54,174 bases of DNA from an uncultured Oscillospiraceae bacterium. GTDB lineage: Bacteria; Bacillota; Clostridia; Oscillospirales; Oscillospiraceae. Shown here in pieces: positions 42,635 to 51,992 of the stretch. The notes under the pieces are model-generated. The model had not been told where the DNA came from, ran no database searches, and saw only the letters and a program-made list of their open reading frames with translations. How positions within the stretch are numbered: the first letter of the stretch is position 1; every line of letters begins with the position of its first letter. The DNA lies in contig CAKTQE010000008.1 of NCBI GenBank assembly GCA_934593275.1, forward strand, positions 1 to 54,174, read 5' to 3'. A program made the translations under genes and the position numbers.

Positions 42635-44376
42635 TCAAACGACTGCTTCGGTGTGTCCGGGAATACAAATGGGCCGCCCTGCTCAGCCCCCTGGCCATGG
42701 TGGGTGAAGTGGCCATGGAAGTGACCATTCCCCTGGTCATGGCCGCTTTGTATGACCGGGGCATTGCCGCGGGCAATCTGACCGTGGTGTGGCAAAAGGC
42801 CCTGCTGCTGCTGCTTTGCGCCCTGGTCTCTCTGCTCTTTGGCGTGATGTCCGCCAACTATGCTTCCAAAGCCGCCACGGGCTTTGCAAAAAATCTGCGG
42901 CACGATATGTACTACCGTGTCCAGGACTACAGCTTTTCCAACATCGATAAGTTCTCCGCCGCCTCCATCGTCACCCGGCTGACTTCCGATGTGGCTACCC
43001 TGCAAATGGCCTTTCAGATGAGCATTCGTATGGCCATTCGCTGCCCTATGATGCTGATTCTCGCCACATTCTCCTCCCTGCGCATCAGCCCCAAGCTCAC
43101 CACGGTATATTTTGTGGCCATTCCCATACTGGCCCTGGTGCTGCTTGGCATTGTCCCCCTGGTCTTCAAAATCTTTGACCGGGTCTTTAAGACCTATGAC
43201 CGGCTCAACACCGTGGTTCAGGAAGACGTTCACGGCATCCGGGTGGTCAAAAGCTTTGTAAGAGAGGAAAAAGAGGTCAGCAAGTTCCAGGCAGTATCCG
43301 ACGCTATTTATAAGGATTTCTGCAAGGCCGAGCATATTTTAGCGGTCAACGCCCCGGCCATGCAGATTTGCGTTTACGCCTGTATCCTGGCCATCTCCTG
43401 GGTGGGTGCCAAAATGGTGGTGGCCTCCGGCAACAATGCCGCCCTGGGTCTTACCACCGGTGAGCTTAGCTCCATGTTTACCTACACCACCCAGATCCTC
43501 ACCAGCCTGATGATGCTCTCCATGGTCTTTGTGATGACCATTATGGCCCGGGCGCCCATGCACCGGTGCTATGAGCTGCTGGAGGAGACCCCGGACCTGA
43601 CTTCCCCGGAACAAGCCCTGAAGGAAGTAAAGGACGGCTCCATCGACTTTGAAAACGTATCTTTCCGCTACTCTGCCAAGGCCAAGCGTCCGGCATTGCA
43701 GGACGTGAACCTGCACATCCCCTCCGGGGCAACCGTTGGCATTCTGGGTGCCACCGGCTCCTCCAAGAGTACCCTGGTCCAGCTGATCCCCCGGCTGTAC
43801 GATGCCAGTGAGGGCACCGTCAAAGTGGGCAGCCGGGATGTCCGGGAATATGATCTGGAAGTTTTGCGGGACAATGTGGCCATGGTTCTGCAAAAGAACA
43901 CCCTGTTCTCCGGCTCCATCAAGGAAAATCTCCGCTGGGGCAATCCCAATGCCACGGACGAGGAACTGGTACACGCCTGTACCCTGGCCTGTGCCGATGA
44001 CTTTATCCGCTCTTTCCCCGATGGCTATGACACCCATATCGAGCAGGGCGGCACCAACGTCTCCGGCGGACAGAAGCAGCGGCTGTGCATCGCCCGGGCC
44101 TTGCTGAAAAAGCCCAAAATCCTCATTCTGGATGACTCCACCTCCGCCGTGGACACCCACACCGATGCCATGATCCGCAAGGCCTTTAAGGAAGAAATTC
44201 CCAACACCACCAAGCTGATCATCGCCCAGCGTATTTCCTCCGTCCAGGATTCCGATTTGATTCTGGTCATGGAAAACGGCCATGTGGCCTGTATGGGGAC
44301 CCACGAAGAACTCCTGGTCTCCTCCCCCTTCTATCGGGGCATCTATGAATCTCAGCAGAAAGGAAGTGAAGACTAA
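42631..44376 (+). CDS. Heterodimeric ABC exporter, degenerate-site half
   Basis: Membrane domain at about 1-310, nucleotide-binding domain at about 330-575 of 581 residues. Walker A is GATGSSKST (a Ser replaces the usual Gly), the signature is VSGGQKQR, Walker B ends ILDDSTSAVD with Asp in place of the catalytic Glu, and the switch is AQR instead of AHR. Its own ATP site is therefore non-catalytic, while its intact signature completes the partner's site. This asymmetry is typical of the LmrCD/BmrCD/TM287-288 type. It shares one base with the next gene (TAATG). The substrate is unknown; efflux of toxic compounds is likely. Confidence 0.92.
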   Translation: MIKRLLRCVREYKWAALLSPLAMVGEVAMEVTIPLVMAALYDRGIAAGNLTVVWQKALLLLLCALVSLLFGVMSANYASKAATGFAKNLRHDMYYRVQDYSFSNIDKFSAASIVTRLTSDVATLQMAFQMSIRMAIRCPMMLILATFSSLRISPKLTTVYFVAIPILALVLLGIVPLVFKIFDRVFKTYDRLNTVVQEDVHGIRVVKSFVREEKEVSKFQAVSDAIYKDFCKAEHILAVNAPAMQICVYACILAISWVGAKMVVASGNNAALGLTTGELSSMFTYTTQILTSLMMLSMVFVMTIMARAPMHRCYELLEETPDLTSPEQALKEVKDGSIDFENVSFRYSAKAKRPALQDVNLHIPSGATVGILGATGSSKSTLVQLIPRLYDASEGTVKVGSRDVREYDLEVLRDNVAMVLQKNTLFSGSIKENLRWGNPNATDEELVHACTLACADDFIRSFPDGYDTHIEQGGTNVSGGQKQRLCIARALLKKPKILILDDSTSAVDTHTDAMIRKAFKEEIPNTTKLIIAQRISSVQDSDLILVMENGHVACMGTHEELLVSSPFYRGIYESQQKGSED

Positions 44377-46274
44377 TGCCCGGTCCCGGAATGCGCGGCG
44401 ATGGCCGCATGGCGTCTGACCCCAAAAAGACCCTTTTGCGGCTTTTGAGCTATATGAAAAACTACATCCCGCTATTGCTATTTGTCTTCCTTTGTATCAT
44501 CGCAACCTCCGTTGCCCAGGCCCAGGGCAACCGGGCCTTGGGGCCTCTGGTGGATGACTACATTCTCCCCATGGTGGCCTCCGGCTCTACAGACTTTGGG
44601 GCGTTGAAAGCGTATTTACTCAAGCTCGCCTGTATCTTCCTCTTTGGCGCGCTGGGCAGCTTCCTGTTCAATTACCTGATGGTCGGCGTGACCCAGGGGG
44701 TGCAGAAAACCATCCGGGATGACCTGTTCGCCAAAATGCAGCGGCTGCCCCTACGCTACTTTGACAGCCACCCCGCCGGTGACATCATGTCCCGCTACAC
44801 CAGCGACATTGACACCCTGCGGCAGATGATCTCCCAGTCCATTCCCCAGTGTGTCTCCTCCCTGGTGACCCTGGTGGTGGTGCTGTGGAACCTGATCGAC
44901 ACCTCCCTGGTGCTGACAGTCGTCATGTTCTTCACCGTGGCCCTGATCATCTACACCACCAAGGTTCTGGCCAAAAAGTCCGCCAAATTCTTTATCGGCC
45001 AGCAGAAATCTCTGGGTGCGGTGAACGGCTATATTGAGGAAATGATTTCCGGTCAGAAAGTGGTCAAAATCTTCAACCATGAGGAAGTCTGCAAAGAGCA
45101 GTTTGACGAGCTGAACGAAACCCTCCGGGCCAATGCCTACAACGCCGGAAAGTTTTCCAATATGCTGGGACCCATTAATAACAACCTGGGCTACATCCAG
45201 TACGCCATCCTGGCGGTGGTAGGCGGCATCATCTGCATCAAGTCGGATGGCTCCATGCTGACGCTTGGCAGTCTGATGGCCTTTATGGTTCTCTCCCGCA
45301 GTTTCAATATGCCCATCTCCCAGATTTCCAACCAGATCAACGCCATTGTCATGGCACTGGCCGGTGCCGAGCGGATTTTCGCCCTGATGGACGAGGAGCC
45401 GGAGCAGGATCAGGGCTACGTGACCCTGGTCAATGCCCAGGTAGATGAGGACGGCACCATCCACGAATGTCCCCGGCACACCGGCCACTGGGCCTGGCGG
45501 CATCCCCACCAGGCTGACGGCAACGTGACCTACACGGAGCTGAAAGGCGACATCACCATGGAGCATGTGGACTTTGGCTATGTGCCGGAAAAGACCGTCC
45601 TCCATGACGTGACCCTCTATGCCCATCCCGGTCAGAAAATCGCCTTTGTGGGTGCCACCGGCGCAGGAAAAACCACCATCACGAACCTCATCAACCGGTT
45701 CTATGACATTGCCGACGGCAAAATCCGCTATGACGGCATCAACGTCAATAAAATCCGCAAGCCCGACCTGCGGCGGTCCCTGGGTGTGGTGCTGCAGGAG
45801 ACCAACCTGTTTACCGGCACGGTCATGGACAATATCCGCTACGGCAAACTGGATGCCACCGATGAAGAATGTATCCACGCCGCAAAGCTTGCCAATGCCG
45901 ATGACTTCATCACCCGGCTGCCCGAGGGCTACAACACCATGCTGACCTCCAACGGCGGCAACCTCTCCCAGGGCCAGCGGCAGCTGATTGCCATCGCCCG
46001 GGCCGCCGTGGCAGACCCCCCGGTCATGATCCTGGACGAGGCCACCTCCTCCATCGACACCCACACGGAAGCCCTGGTTCAGGCGGGCATGGACGCCCTG
46101 ATGAAAGGCCGCACCGTCTTCGTCATCGCCCACCGCCTCTCCACCGTCCGCAATTCCGACTGCATCATGGTCCTGGACCACGGCCACATCATCGAACGCG
46201 GCACCCACGAGGATCTGATCCGCCAGAAAGGCACCTATTATCAGCTCTATACGGGCGCGTTTGAGTTGGAATGA
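44376..46274 (+). CDS. Heterodimeric ABC exporter, catalytic half
   Basis: Membrane domain at about 20-340, nucleotide-binding domain at about 380-625 of 632 residues. Walker A GATGAGKTT, Walker B MILDEATSSID with the catalytic Glu, and the AHR switch His are all intact. The signature reads LSQGQRQ, a variant of LSGGQ. A roughly 40-residue charged insert (VDEDGTIHECPRHTGHW) lies between the domains. It pairs with the gene at 42631. Confidence 0.92.
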   Translation: MPGPGMRGDGRMASDPKKTLLRLLSYMKNYIPLLLFVFLCIIATSVAQAQGNRALGPLVDDYILPMVASGSTDFGALKAYLLKLACIFLFGALGSFLFNYLMVGVTQGVQKTIRDDLFAKMQRLPLRYFDSHPAGDIMSRYTSDIDTLRQMISQSIPQCVSSLVTLVVVLWNLIDTSLVLTVVMFFTVALIIYTTKVLAKKSAKFFIGQQKSLGAVNGYIEEMISGQKVVKIFNHEEVCKEQFDELNETLRANAYNAGKFSNMLGPINNNLGYIQYAILAVVGGIICIKSDGSMLTLGSLMAFMVLSRSFNMPISQISNQINAIVMALAGAERIFALMDEEPEQDQGYVTLVNAQVDEDGTIHECPRHTGHWAWRHPHQADGNVTYTELKGDITMEHVDFGYVPEKTVLHDVTLYAHPGQKIAFVGATGAGKTTITNLINRFYDIADGKIRYDGINVNKIRKPDLRRSLGVVLQETNLFTGTVMDNIRYGKLDATDEECIHAAKLANADDFITRLPEGYNTMLTSNGGNLSQGQRQLIAIARAAVADPPVMILDEATSSIDTHTEALVQAGMDALMKGRTVFVIAHRLSTVRNSDCIMVLDHGHIIERGTHEDLIRQKGTYYQLYTGAFELE

Positions 46275-46275
46275 G

Positions 46276-46332
46276 GGAACATCACTGGAAGTGATGTTCC
46301 AATTGACAATGAACAATTGACAATTGACAATT
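46276..46332 (+). terminator. Hairpin after the exporter and short tandem repeat
   Basis: GGAACATCAC and GTGATGTTCC (46276-46300) form a perfect 10-bp stem. It is followed by three copies of CAATTGACAAT-like sequence (46302-46332) and TTTT. The hairpin may end the exporter transcript or be part of the repeats. Confidence 0.6.
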
Positions 46333-46858
46333 TTGGAGTGAATCGGACGTTTATTTACCCATTCGATGCCGGTTTTGCGTTCGTAAAATGCGAAAAACGT
46401 GGTACATTAAATGTAGGGGCGGCAACCTGCCGCCCGCCACGTTGGATGTATAACCTGTGCGGGTGAATGGTACTGCCCAATACACGGTACAAAAGCTTCC
46501 CCTCCGGGGAAGCTGGCAGGGCGTAGCCCTGACTGATGAGGGTCCGCGGGGCGACCTGAAACGCTCTGGAAACTGTAGGCGAATTCGTAGAAACGTTTCT
46601 ACCTCTGCGCCCATTGTTCCTGCAATGCGCAACGCCGCCCCGCCCCTCATCCACCGCCTGCGGGCGGTCCCCCTTCCCCGGTGGGGAAGGTCTTGAGAGC
46701 TTCCCTGGTGCGTACCAATAAACTCGGCACCCGAAAGCCCGGAACAAAAGCTTCCCCGCCGGGGAAGCTGGCAGGGCGCAGCCCTGACTGATGAGGCGGC
46801 GGGGCAGCGTGAAACATTCCAGAAACAAAAGGCGAATCCGTAAAAACGTCCCCCCGTT

Positions 46859-46983
46859 ATGTCATTCCGACCGTAGCGCAAGCGGAGTGGAGGAATCCAC
46901 CACGTGGCAGAAAGAACCAACGCAAGGTAAAATCAGCCACTTGGGAAGATTCCTCGACTCACTGCGTTCGCTCGGAATGACAT
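46859..46983. mobile_element. 125-bp MITE-like element
   Basis: Ends are ATGTCATTCCGACC and, inverted, GCTCGGAATGACAT. Inside, GTGGAGGAATCC and AGATTCCTC continue the imperfect palindrome. It carries no gene. Elements with this GTCATTCCGA end are common in gut clostridial genomes. Confidence 0.65.
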
Positions 46984-47008
46984 GCGGGGGAGCAACTTCA
47001 AAAAATTC

Positions 47009-47048
47009 AGCGGAAGCATCCCGAAAATGGGGGTGCTTCCGCTTTTTT
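47009..47048. terminator. Terminator of the BlaR1-type gene
   Basis: AGCGGAAGCA and TGCTTCCGCT with CCC/GGG inside form a strong stem, flanked by T-runs in both directions. It lies just past the minus-strand stop at 47054. Confidence 0.8.
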
Positions 47049-47053
47049 AGAGC

Positions 47054-49873
47054 TTACTTTCGCTCCACATTGAATTCCAGGGGGCCTTCGTGGACCACAA
47101 GCTTGGTGATGCCGCCCTCTGTAAGGTACACATCCCAGAACTCGTACTTGGACTGGAACTCCACCTCGCACTGGAAGGTCACTTTCCACATGCCGGCGGT
47201 CTCGTCCCGGTAGACTTTGGTGCCGATTTCTCGAGAACGCTGGGGGTACTCTTTCTGGGCCAGTTTTGCGGCGGTCAGGGGGTCTGCCACCGTCTGGGAG
47301 GTGGTATTGACAAAGCCCTGCTGCCGGGTGTCAAAGCCGCCGGAGGTGTACTTTTTCTCCGCCTCTTCCCAGGAGAAGGTATTCCAGGTGAGGTTTTGTA
47401 CGGAGGAAGCGATCTTCTGCCGGATTTCCTCCGGGCTGTCTTCCCGGATTTCAATGGAGGTTACGTATTCTGTCCCGTCAGGGTCCAGCAATCTGTATTC
47501 CATAAAAACCAGGTTTCCGCTGTCATCAAACCGATAGGTCAGCACCGCGCTGCAATCCAGGTTTTCACCGATGGTCCAATTTTTGGTAAAGCGAACCATC
47601 TCCGGGCTGACCACGCCGGTGCCCTCCGGGAAAGAAATGGTGTGGTTGTCCCGTTCAAAGAACAACAGAGACGGCCCATCCTCAAAGCTTGCCCAGGTGT
47701 AGCCGCCGCTGTTCGGGGTCAGGCATCCCACACCGACCCCCAGAATCTTGCTGGTCGCATCCTCCGGGTTTTCCCGGACGTCATTATAGCCCACGCCGTC
47801 ATAGCGGATGGTCATGTCCGTTCTGGGGAACAGCTTTTTATCATCCTCCGTCCACAGGTCCTTGGGCTTTTTCGGGCCGTTCCTCTTGCTGACCGTCATG
47901 AAGTTCTCGCCATCGGTCCAGGTTTCCGTGTCATTTCCATTGGCGTACGTATACCAGTGCAAAACTTTCCGGGCTTTCAACTCCTCCAGCTTTTCATAGC
48001 ACCGCTCCACCGCGGCCTTGGTTTCCGGGGAATTGAGGTCCACGCTTTCGCAAAGCTCAAACTCCGCATAGAACGCCGCGGTCTTGCTGCCGCCCTGGGC
48101 TTCCCGGCAGGTCACGTATTTTCCCATCCGGTATTGACCGGGCTGTAACTGGCCGTAAAGGGGTGTCCAGTCCAGATAGCCGAAAGCACCGTACTCTTTG
48201 TTGATGCCGATGCCCTGGAGCGTCCAGTTGGGAGTCGCAATGGTGGGAAGAACCTGCCACTTCCCGTCCGCCTTTTTTTCCAGCCAGTATTCATCGGTGG
48301 TGGAAAGAACGCCCTGTCCCAAAGGGGCCTGAAAATAGACCACATCTGCGCCGTTGCTGGAAAGCCGGTCATCATCCACCCGGAAGGTAAAGCCCCAGCT
48401 GTCCTTTTCCGCCTGGTTGTCCAGGTCCTGGGCGGAAATCGCCCCTGCCGTCATGGAGCGGCTTGCCTGAGCGAAAATGGTTTCAGGGGTCTCGTTCTCA
48501 TAGCCCTGATTGACCGTATTCACATAGAAAAGCTCCAAAAAAGCCCGGGCGGTATTGGGATAGTTGGGCTGGTCGATGATGACCCGCAGCAGCGTCCCCT
48601 CCAAATCGTAGACAAAAATCACGGTCTCGGTATAAACGGTCTTGTTTTCATCCTGCCAGCGGGCATTAAAGGCCACTTCCCGGATCTGGTCTTTCACGGT
48701 GTCGTGGACGGGGACCACGGTATCCATATCCCACAGAAACAGATTTTTCCAGGCTTCAAATCTCAGGTCTTCTTCATTGGTTTCCACCCAAGCCTCTTGA
48801 TACCAGGCGTAATGCTTCCCGCCGTACTCCATGCGGCCATTGGCGGTTTCCGGCCCGGAGGAGGACAGGTAGTTCCACAGCCGGTCCTCCCCCAGCTTTA
48901 CCAGGTTCGTTTGAAAAAGGACACCGCCACCTGTATCAGTGCCAAGAATCTCATAATGAAACTCCGGCTGCCGGAACTTTTCTTCCAGGTCCTCCCGGCA
49001 CTGGGTGATTTGGGCCATCTGGGCTTTCTGCTCCGGTGTCAGCTTCACAGACTTCTCGGAGGGACTGGTCAAAAAGCAGATGGCCACAAAGAAAAAGGCC
49101 AGAACGCCCAAAAGGCTGAGCCAAAAGCTGGGCTTTTTGTAATTCAGGACTGATAAAATTCGTTTTTTCACGTTAACCTCCCCAAACGCAACGGGGCTTG
49201 CGGCGAAGTGGAACTGACGGCTGGAACAGGACAGCAGGGCTGCGGAATAGGACTTCCGCTCCTCCACCTCCATAAACCGCACCACCCGCTCATCGCAGGC
49301 CATTTCAATATCCTTACACAAACAGATGTAGGCCACCCACACCAGTGGATTGAACCAATGGAGGGCCAGGGCCAGAAAGCCGATCATTTTGATCCAGTGG
49401 TCTCCCTTGTCCAGGTGGGTGCGCTCGTGGGCCAGAATGTACCGGCGGCTCTGGTTGGACATACCCATGGGAATCAGAATTTTGGGCTTTACAAAGCCCA
49501 GGATAAAGGCCGTATCGATCCGGTCCGACTCCCAGCCGCCCCGGATGCGCACCGCCTCCCGGACCCGGTTTTTAAGACGGCAATAGGAAATCAGACTGTA
49601 GATTCCAAAGCCCCCGGCAATCACCGCCCAGAGGCACATCCCCCAGACCCTCCAACTGCCCTCCGGAAGGCTCGGCAGCGCAAACCGGGGCTGCAAACTC
49701 AAATCGCTGCGAAGCTCAATCGGCAGTAGCAGCCGGATGCCCGCCAAAAGCCACAAAAGGCAAATATACTTTTTGGGCGTTTTCCACAGCACCAGCCGGA
49801 TCACCAGTACCGCCAGAATCAGGATGCTGCCGTGGAAGCTGGCAGTCAGCAGATTTTCCGCAAATCCATCCAC
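47054..49873 (-). CDS. BlaR1-type M56 membrane metallopeptidase with large outer domain
   Basis: The N-terminal about 280 residues form the BlaR1/MecR1 membrane protease: several spans, the zinc motif HERTH (149-153), then FNPLVWVAYICLCKDIEMACDERVV, and a last span at about 253-275. The remaining roughly 660 residues lie outside and do not look like the penicillin-binding sensor of BlaR1; they contain repeated DUF-like parts (WTLQGIGINKEYGAFGYLDW; two similar regions with YGGKHYAW and RMEYG). The start is a GTG at 49873 with GGAGG eight bases away, three bases after the BlaI stop. It probably cleaves the repressor upon an unknown envelope signal. 939 residues is long for the family. Confidence 0.85.
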   Translation of the reverse strand: MDGFAENLLTASFHGSILILAVLVIRLVLWKTPKKYICLLWLLAGIRLLLPIELRSDLSLQPRFALPSLPEGSWRVWGMCLWAVIAGGFGIYSLISYCRLKNRVREAVRIRGGWESDRIDTAFILGFVKPKILIPMGMSNQSRRYILAHERTHLDKGDHWIKMIGFLALALHWFNPLVWVAYICLCKDIEMACDERVVRFMEVEERKSYSAALLSCSSRQFHFAASPVAFGEVNVKKRILSVLNYKKPSFWLSLLGVLAFFFVAICFLTSPSEKSVKLTPEQKAQMAQITQCREDLEEKFRQPEFHYEILGTDTGGGVLFQTNLVKLGEDRLWNYLSSSGPETANGRMEYGGKHYAWYQEAWVETNEEDLRFEAWKNLFLWDMDTVVPVHDTVKDQIREVAFNARWQDENKTVYTETVIFVYDLEGTLLRVIIDQPNYPNTARAFLELFYVNTVNQGYENETPETIFAQASRSMTAGAISAQDLDNQAEKDSWGFTFRVDDDRLSSNGADVVYFQAPLGQGVLSTTDEYWLEKKADGKWQVLPTIATPNWTLQGIGINKEYGAFGYLDWTPLYGQLQPGQYRMGKYVTCREAQGGSKTAAFYAEFELCESVDLNSPETKAAVERCYEKLEELKARKVLHWYTYANGNDTETWTDGENFMTVSKRNGPKKPKDLWTEDDKKLFPRTDMTIRYDGVGYNDVRENPEDATSKILGVGVGCLTPNSGGYTWASFEDGPSLLFFERDNHTISFPEGTGVVSPEMVRFTKNWTIGENLDCSAVLTYRFDDSGNLVFMEYRLLDPDGTEYVTSIEIREDSPEEIRQKIASSVQNLTWNTFSWEEAEKKYTSGGFDTRQQGFVNTTSQTVADPLTAAKLAQKEYPQRSREIGTKVYRDETAGMWKVTFQCEVEFQSKYEFWDVYLTEGGITKLVVHEGPLEFNVERK

Positions 49874-49876
49874 ATC

Positions 49877-50245
49877 TTATTCCTCCCCGTAGCTGTTAAT
49901 CAGGGCCTGAAGCTGCTCCACCTCCTGGCGGGAGAGCTTTTTGGACTTGGAAAAGGCGGCAATAAAGGCGGGCATAGAGCCTTCAAAGGTCTCCTCTACC
50001 ATTTCGTCAAGCCGGGACGCCTGGGCCTCCTCCTTGGAAATCAGGGCCGTGACCACGGTGTTTTCGTTTTTCACCACTCCACGCTCGGAAAGCCGCCGGA
50101 TCACCGTATAGGTGGTGGCTTTGCTCCAACCAAGGTGTTCCTTGCACAGCTCCACCAGCTTGCCGGAGCTTACCGGCTCGTTGTCCCACAGGATCAGGCA
50201 GAAACGGTATTCGCTTTCAAAAATCTTTGGTGCATCCATATTCAA
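49877..50245 (-). CDS. BlaI/MecI-type repressor
   Basis: The 122-residue protein has the winged helix FESEYRFCLILWDNEPVSSGKLVELCKEHLGWSKATTYTVIRRLSERGVVKNEN and a helical dimer tail, with the usual cleavage-region layout. It precedes the M56 protease gene, as in all such pairs, and two matching operators lie upstream. No beta-lactamase gene is next to it, so the signal may be other envelope stress. Confidence 0.93.
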   Translation of the reverse strand: MNMDAPKIFESEYRFCLILWDNEPVSSGKLVELCKEHLGWSKATTYTVIRRLSERGVVKNENTVVTALISKEEAQASRLDEMVEETFEGSMPAFIAAFSKSKKLSRQEVEQLQALINSYGEE

Positions 50246-50257
50246 AACTCCTTTCAG

Positions 50258-50301
50258 GTTTAACGCGTTAAACTTTACATCTTGAGTTTAACACGTTAAA
50301 C
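50258..50301. promoter_or_regulatory. Two BlaI-type operators
   Basis: GTTTAACGCGTTAAAC (50258-50273) and GTTTAACACGTTAAAC (50286-50301) are near-identical palindromes 28 bases apart, just upstream of the blaI-type start. Two dyads of this spacing are the standard layout for BlaI autorepression. Confidence 0.85.
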
Positions 50302-50523
50302 CAGCTTTGTCAAGCATGATTTCTGTTTTTTTCATTTTCTCCCTGTCCCGTGCCGGAATTTTCAAATTCAGAGCCAGAAGTGAATTGCATTTTTTGGCAT
50401 ATTATGTTATATTTAGTTATAATGTTATGAAGAACGCTCTGATGCAATCCGCCCATGGCGGGCGCAAAAAATCCGCGATTTCCCCGCCGATGTGGTTTTC
50501 AGAGCTTTTCAAGGGAGATTATT

Positions 50524-51984
50524 ATGGTATTTTCCAGTCTGATTTTCTTATACGGCTTCTGGGGGCTGTCGGTACTGGCCTGTGGGCTGTGCCGCAGCAA
50601 GGAGGGGCGCAACCGGTCCCTTTTGATCGCGTCCCTGATTTTTTACGCCTGGGGCGAGCCAAAATATGTGCTGCTTCTGATGCTGATGGCCTTTGTCAGC
50701 TGGCTTTGCGCCCTTAAAATTGACCGGGCCGAGGCACCGGGGATCAAAAAGCTCTGGCTGTGGCTGTGTGTGGTGGTGGACCTGGGACTCATTGGGTACT
50801 TCAAATACGCCGGACTTTTTTTTCGGCTCTTTGGCACCGTTCCGGACTTTATCAGCCGCATCACCCTGCCCATCGGCATATCCTTTTACACTTTCCAGCT
50901 GCTGACCTACGTGGTGGATGTCTACCGGGAAGAAGCCTGGGCGCAGGAAAAATACAGCAATGTTCTACTATATGCCGCCCTGTTTCACCAGTGCGTGGCA
51001 GGACCCATTGTGCGCTATCAGACCATTGCGGATGAACTCTTTGGTGACCGGGAATTGCAGCCCCAATGGGCCAAGGGCGTATCCCGGTTTGCGGGGGGGC
51101 TTGCCAAAAAGGTGCTGCTGGCCAACCCCTGCGGGGCCTTGGCGGAAACCCTGATTCTGGCAGAGTCCACCGCCACAGACCCCGCCGCCCTTGCTGCCAA
51201 TTTGCAGGCCCTGGGGAATCTTTCCGTTCTTGGGGCCTGGCTGGGTCTGCTGGCCTATGCCCTGCAAATCTACCTGGATTTTTCCGCCTACTCCGATATG
51301 GCCATCGGCATGGGCTGGATGGTGGGGCTGCATTACCCCGAAAACTTCAAATATCCCTACGTCTCCCGTTCCGTTACGGAATTCTGGCGGCGGTGGCATA
51401 TTTCCCTGGGTTCTTTCTTCCGGGATTACGTTTACATCCCCCTGGGGGGCAACCGGGGCAGCACGGCCCGGGTGGTATTCAACACCTTTGCGGTGTGGGC
51501 ACTTACGGGACTGTGGCACGGAGCCAGTTGGAACTTTGTGCTGTGGGGATTGTGGTTCTTCCTGTTCCTGATGCTGGAACGGTGGTTCTTGAAGCCCGTT
51601 CTTCAAAAGCTGCCTGTTGCGTCCAATCTCTATCTGCTGCTGGTGGTGCTGCTGGGCTGGGTCATTTTCCGCTACAGTAGCGTTTCCTTGGGCTGGACGC
51701 TGATCAAGAGTCTCTTCGGAGCCAACGGCAACGCCCTGACCTCTTTCTCAACGAAAATCCAGCTGGACAGCAACCGGTATCTGCTGTTGGTCTCCATTCT
51801 GGCGGCAACCCCCGCCACCCATGAGTTCAAGGGTTGGCTGGAAGCCCGTGTCCAGGGAAACGCCCTTGCATCCAGGGTCTGGGACATTCTGCTCTACAGT
51901 CTGCTCCCCGTGGTACTGCTGCTGCTGAGTACCGCCTGTCTTGTAGGTGACAGCTACAATCCTTTCCTTTATTTCCAATTCTGA
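50524..51984 (+). CDS. MBOAT-family O-acyltransferase (AlgI/DltB type)
   Basis: Such enzymes pass acyl groups across the membrane to cell-surface polymers. The 486-residue protein has about ten to twelve spans and the MBOAT motifs YLDFSAYSDMAIGMGWMVG, PYVSRSVTEFWRRWHISLGSFFRDYVYIPLGGNRG, and the active-site His in LTGLWHGASWNFVLWG. GGGAG precedes the ATG at 50524; an upstream frame is open but lacks a site. The DHHW gene follows after eight bases, making an acetylation pair like AlgI-AlgJ/X. Confidence 0.93.
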   Translation: MVFSSLIFLYGFWGLSVLACGLCRSKEGRNRSLLIASLIFYAWGEPKYVLLLMLMAFVSWLCALKIDRAEAPGIKKLWLWLCVVVDLGLIGYFKYAGLFFRLFGTVPDFISRITLPIGISFYTFQLLTYVVDVYREEAWAQEKYSNVLLYAALFHQCVAGPIVRYQTIADELFGDRELQPQWAKGVSRFAGGLAKKVLLANPCGALAETLILAESTATDPAALAANLQALGNLSVLGAWLGLLAYALQIYLDFSAYSDMAIGMGWMVGLHYPENFKYPYVSRSVTEFWRRWHISLGSFFRDYVYIPLGGNRGSTARVVFNTFAVWALTGLWHGASWNFVLWGLWFFLFLMLERWFLKPVLQKLPVASNLYLLLVVLLGWVIFRYSSVSLGWTLIKSLFGANGNALTSFSTKIQLDSNRYLLLVSILAATPATHEFKGWLEARVQGNALASRVWDILLYSLLPVVLLLLSTACLVGDSYNPFLYFQF

Positions 51985-51992
51985 GGTGCGAT

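Larger units (their letters stand above)
46275..47053. repeat. Intergenic repeat island
   Basis: There is no gene in these 779 bases. It holds: a unit at about 46380-46475 with palindrome 46413-46440, shared with 53733-53832; two 51-base copies of a hairpin repeat (46491-46541 and 46746-46796, arms GCTTCCCC/GGGGAAGC); a 125-bp element with end repeats ATGTCATTCCGA/TCGGAATGACAT (46859-46983); and a terminator for blaR1 (47009-47048). These are non-coding, probably mobilised dispersed repeats. Confidence 0.75.

Noticed and set aside
44751..46316. 521-codon minus-strand frame opposite the second ABC exporter gene
   Set aside because: Antisense shadow; the plus-strand gene carries all ABC motifs.
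46351..46920. Minus-strand frames of 157 and 189 codons in the repeat island
   Set aside because: They are translations of duplicated hairpin repeats (repeated QGYALPASPEGK-like segments), not a gene.
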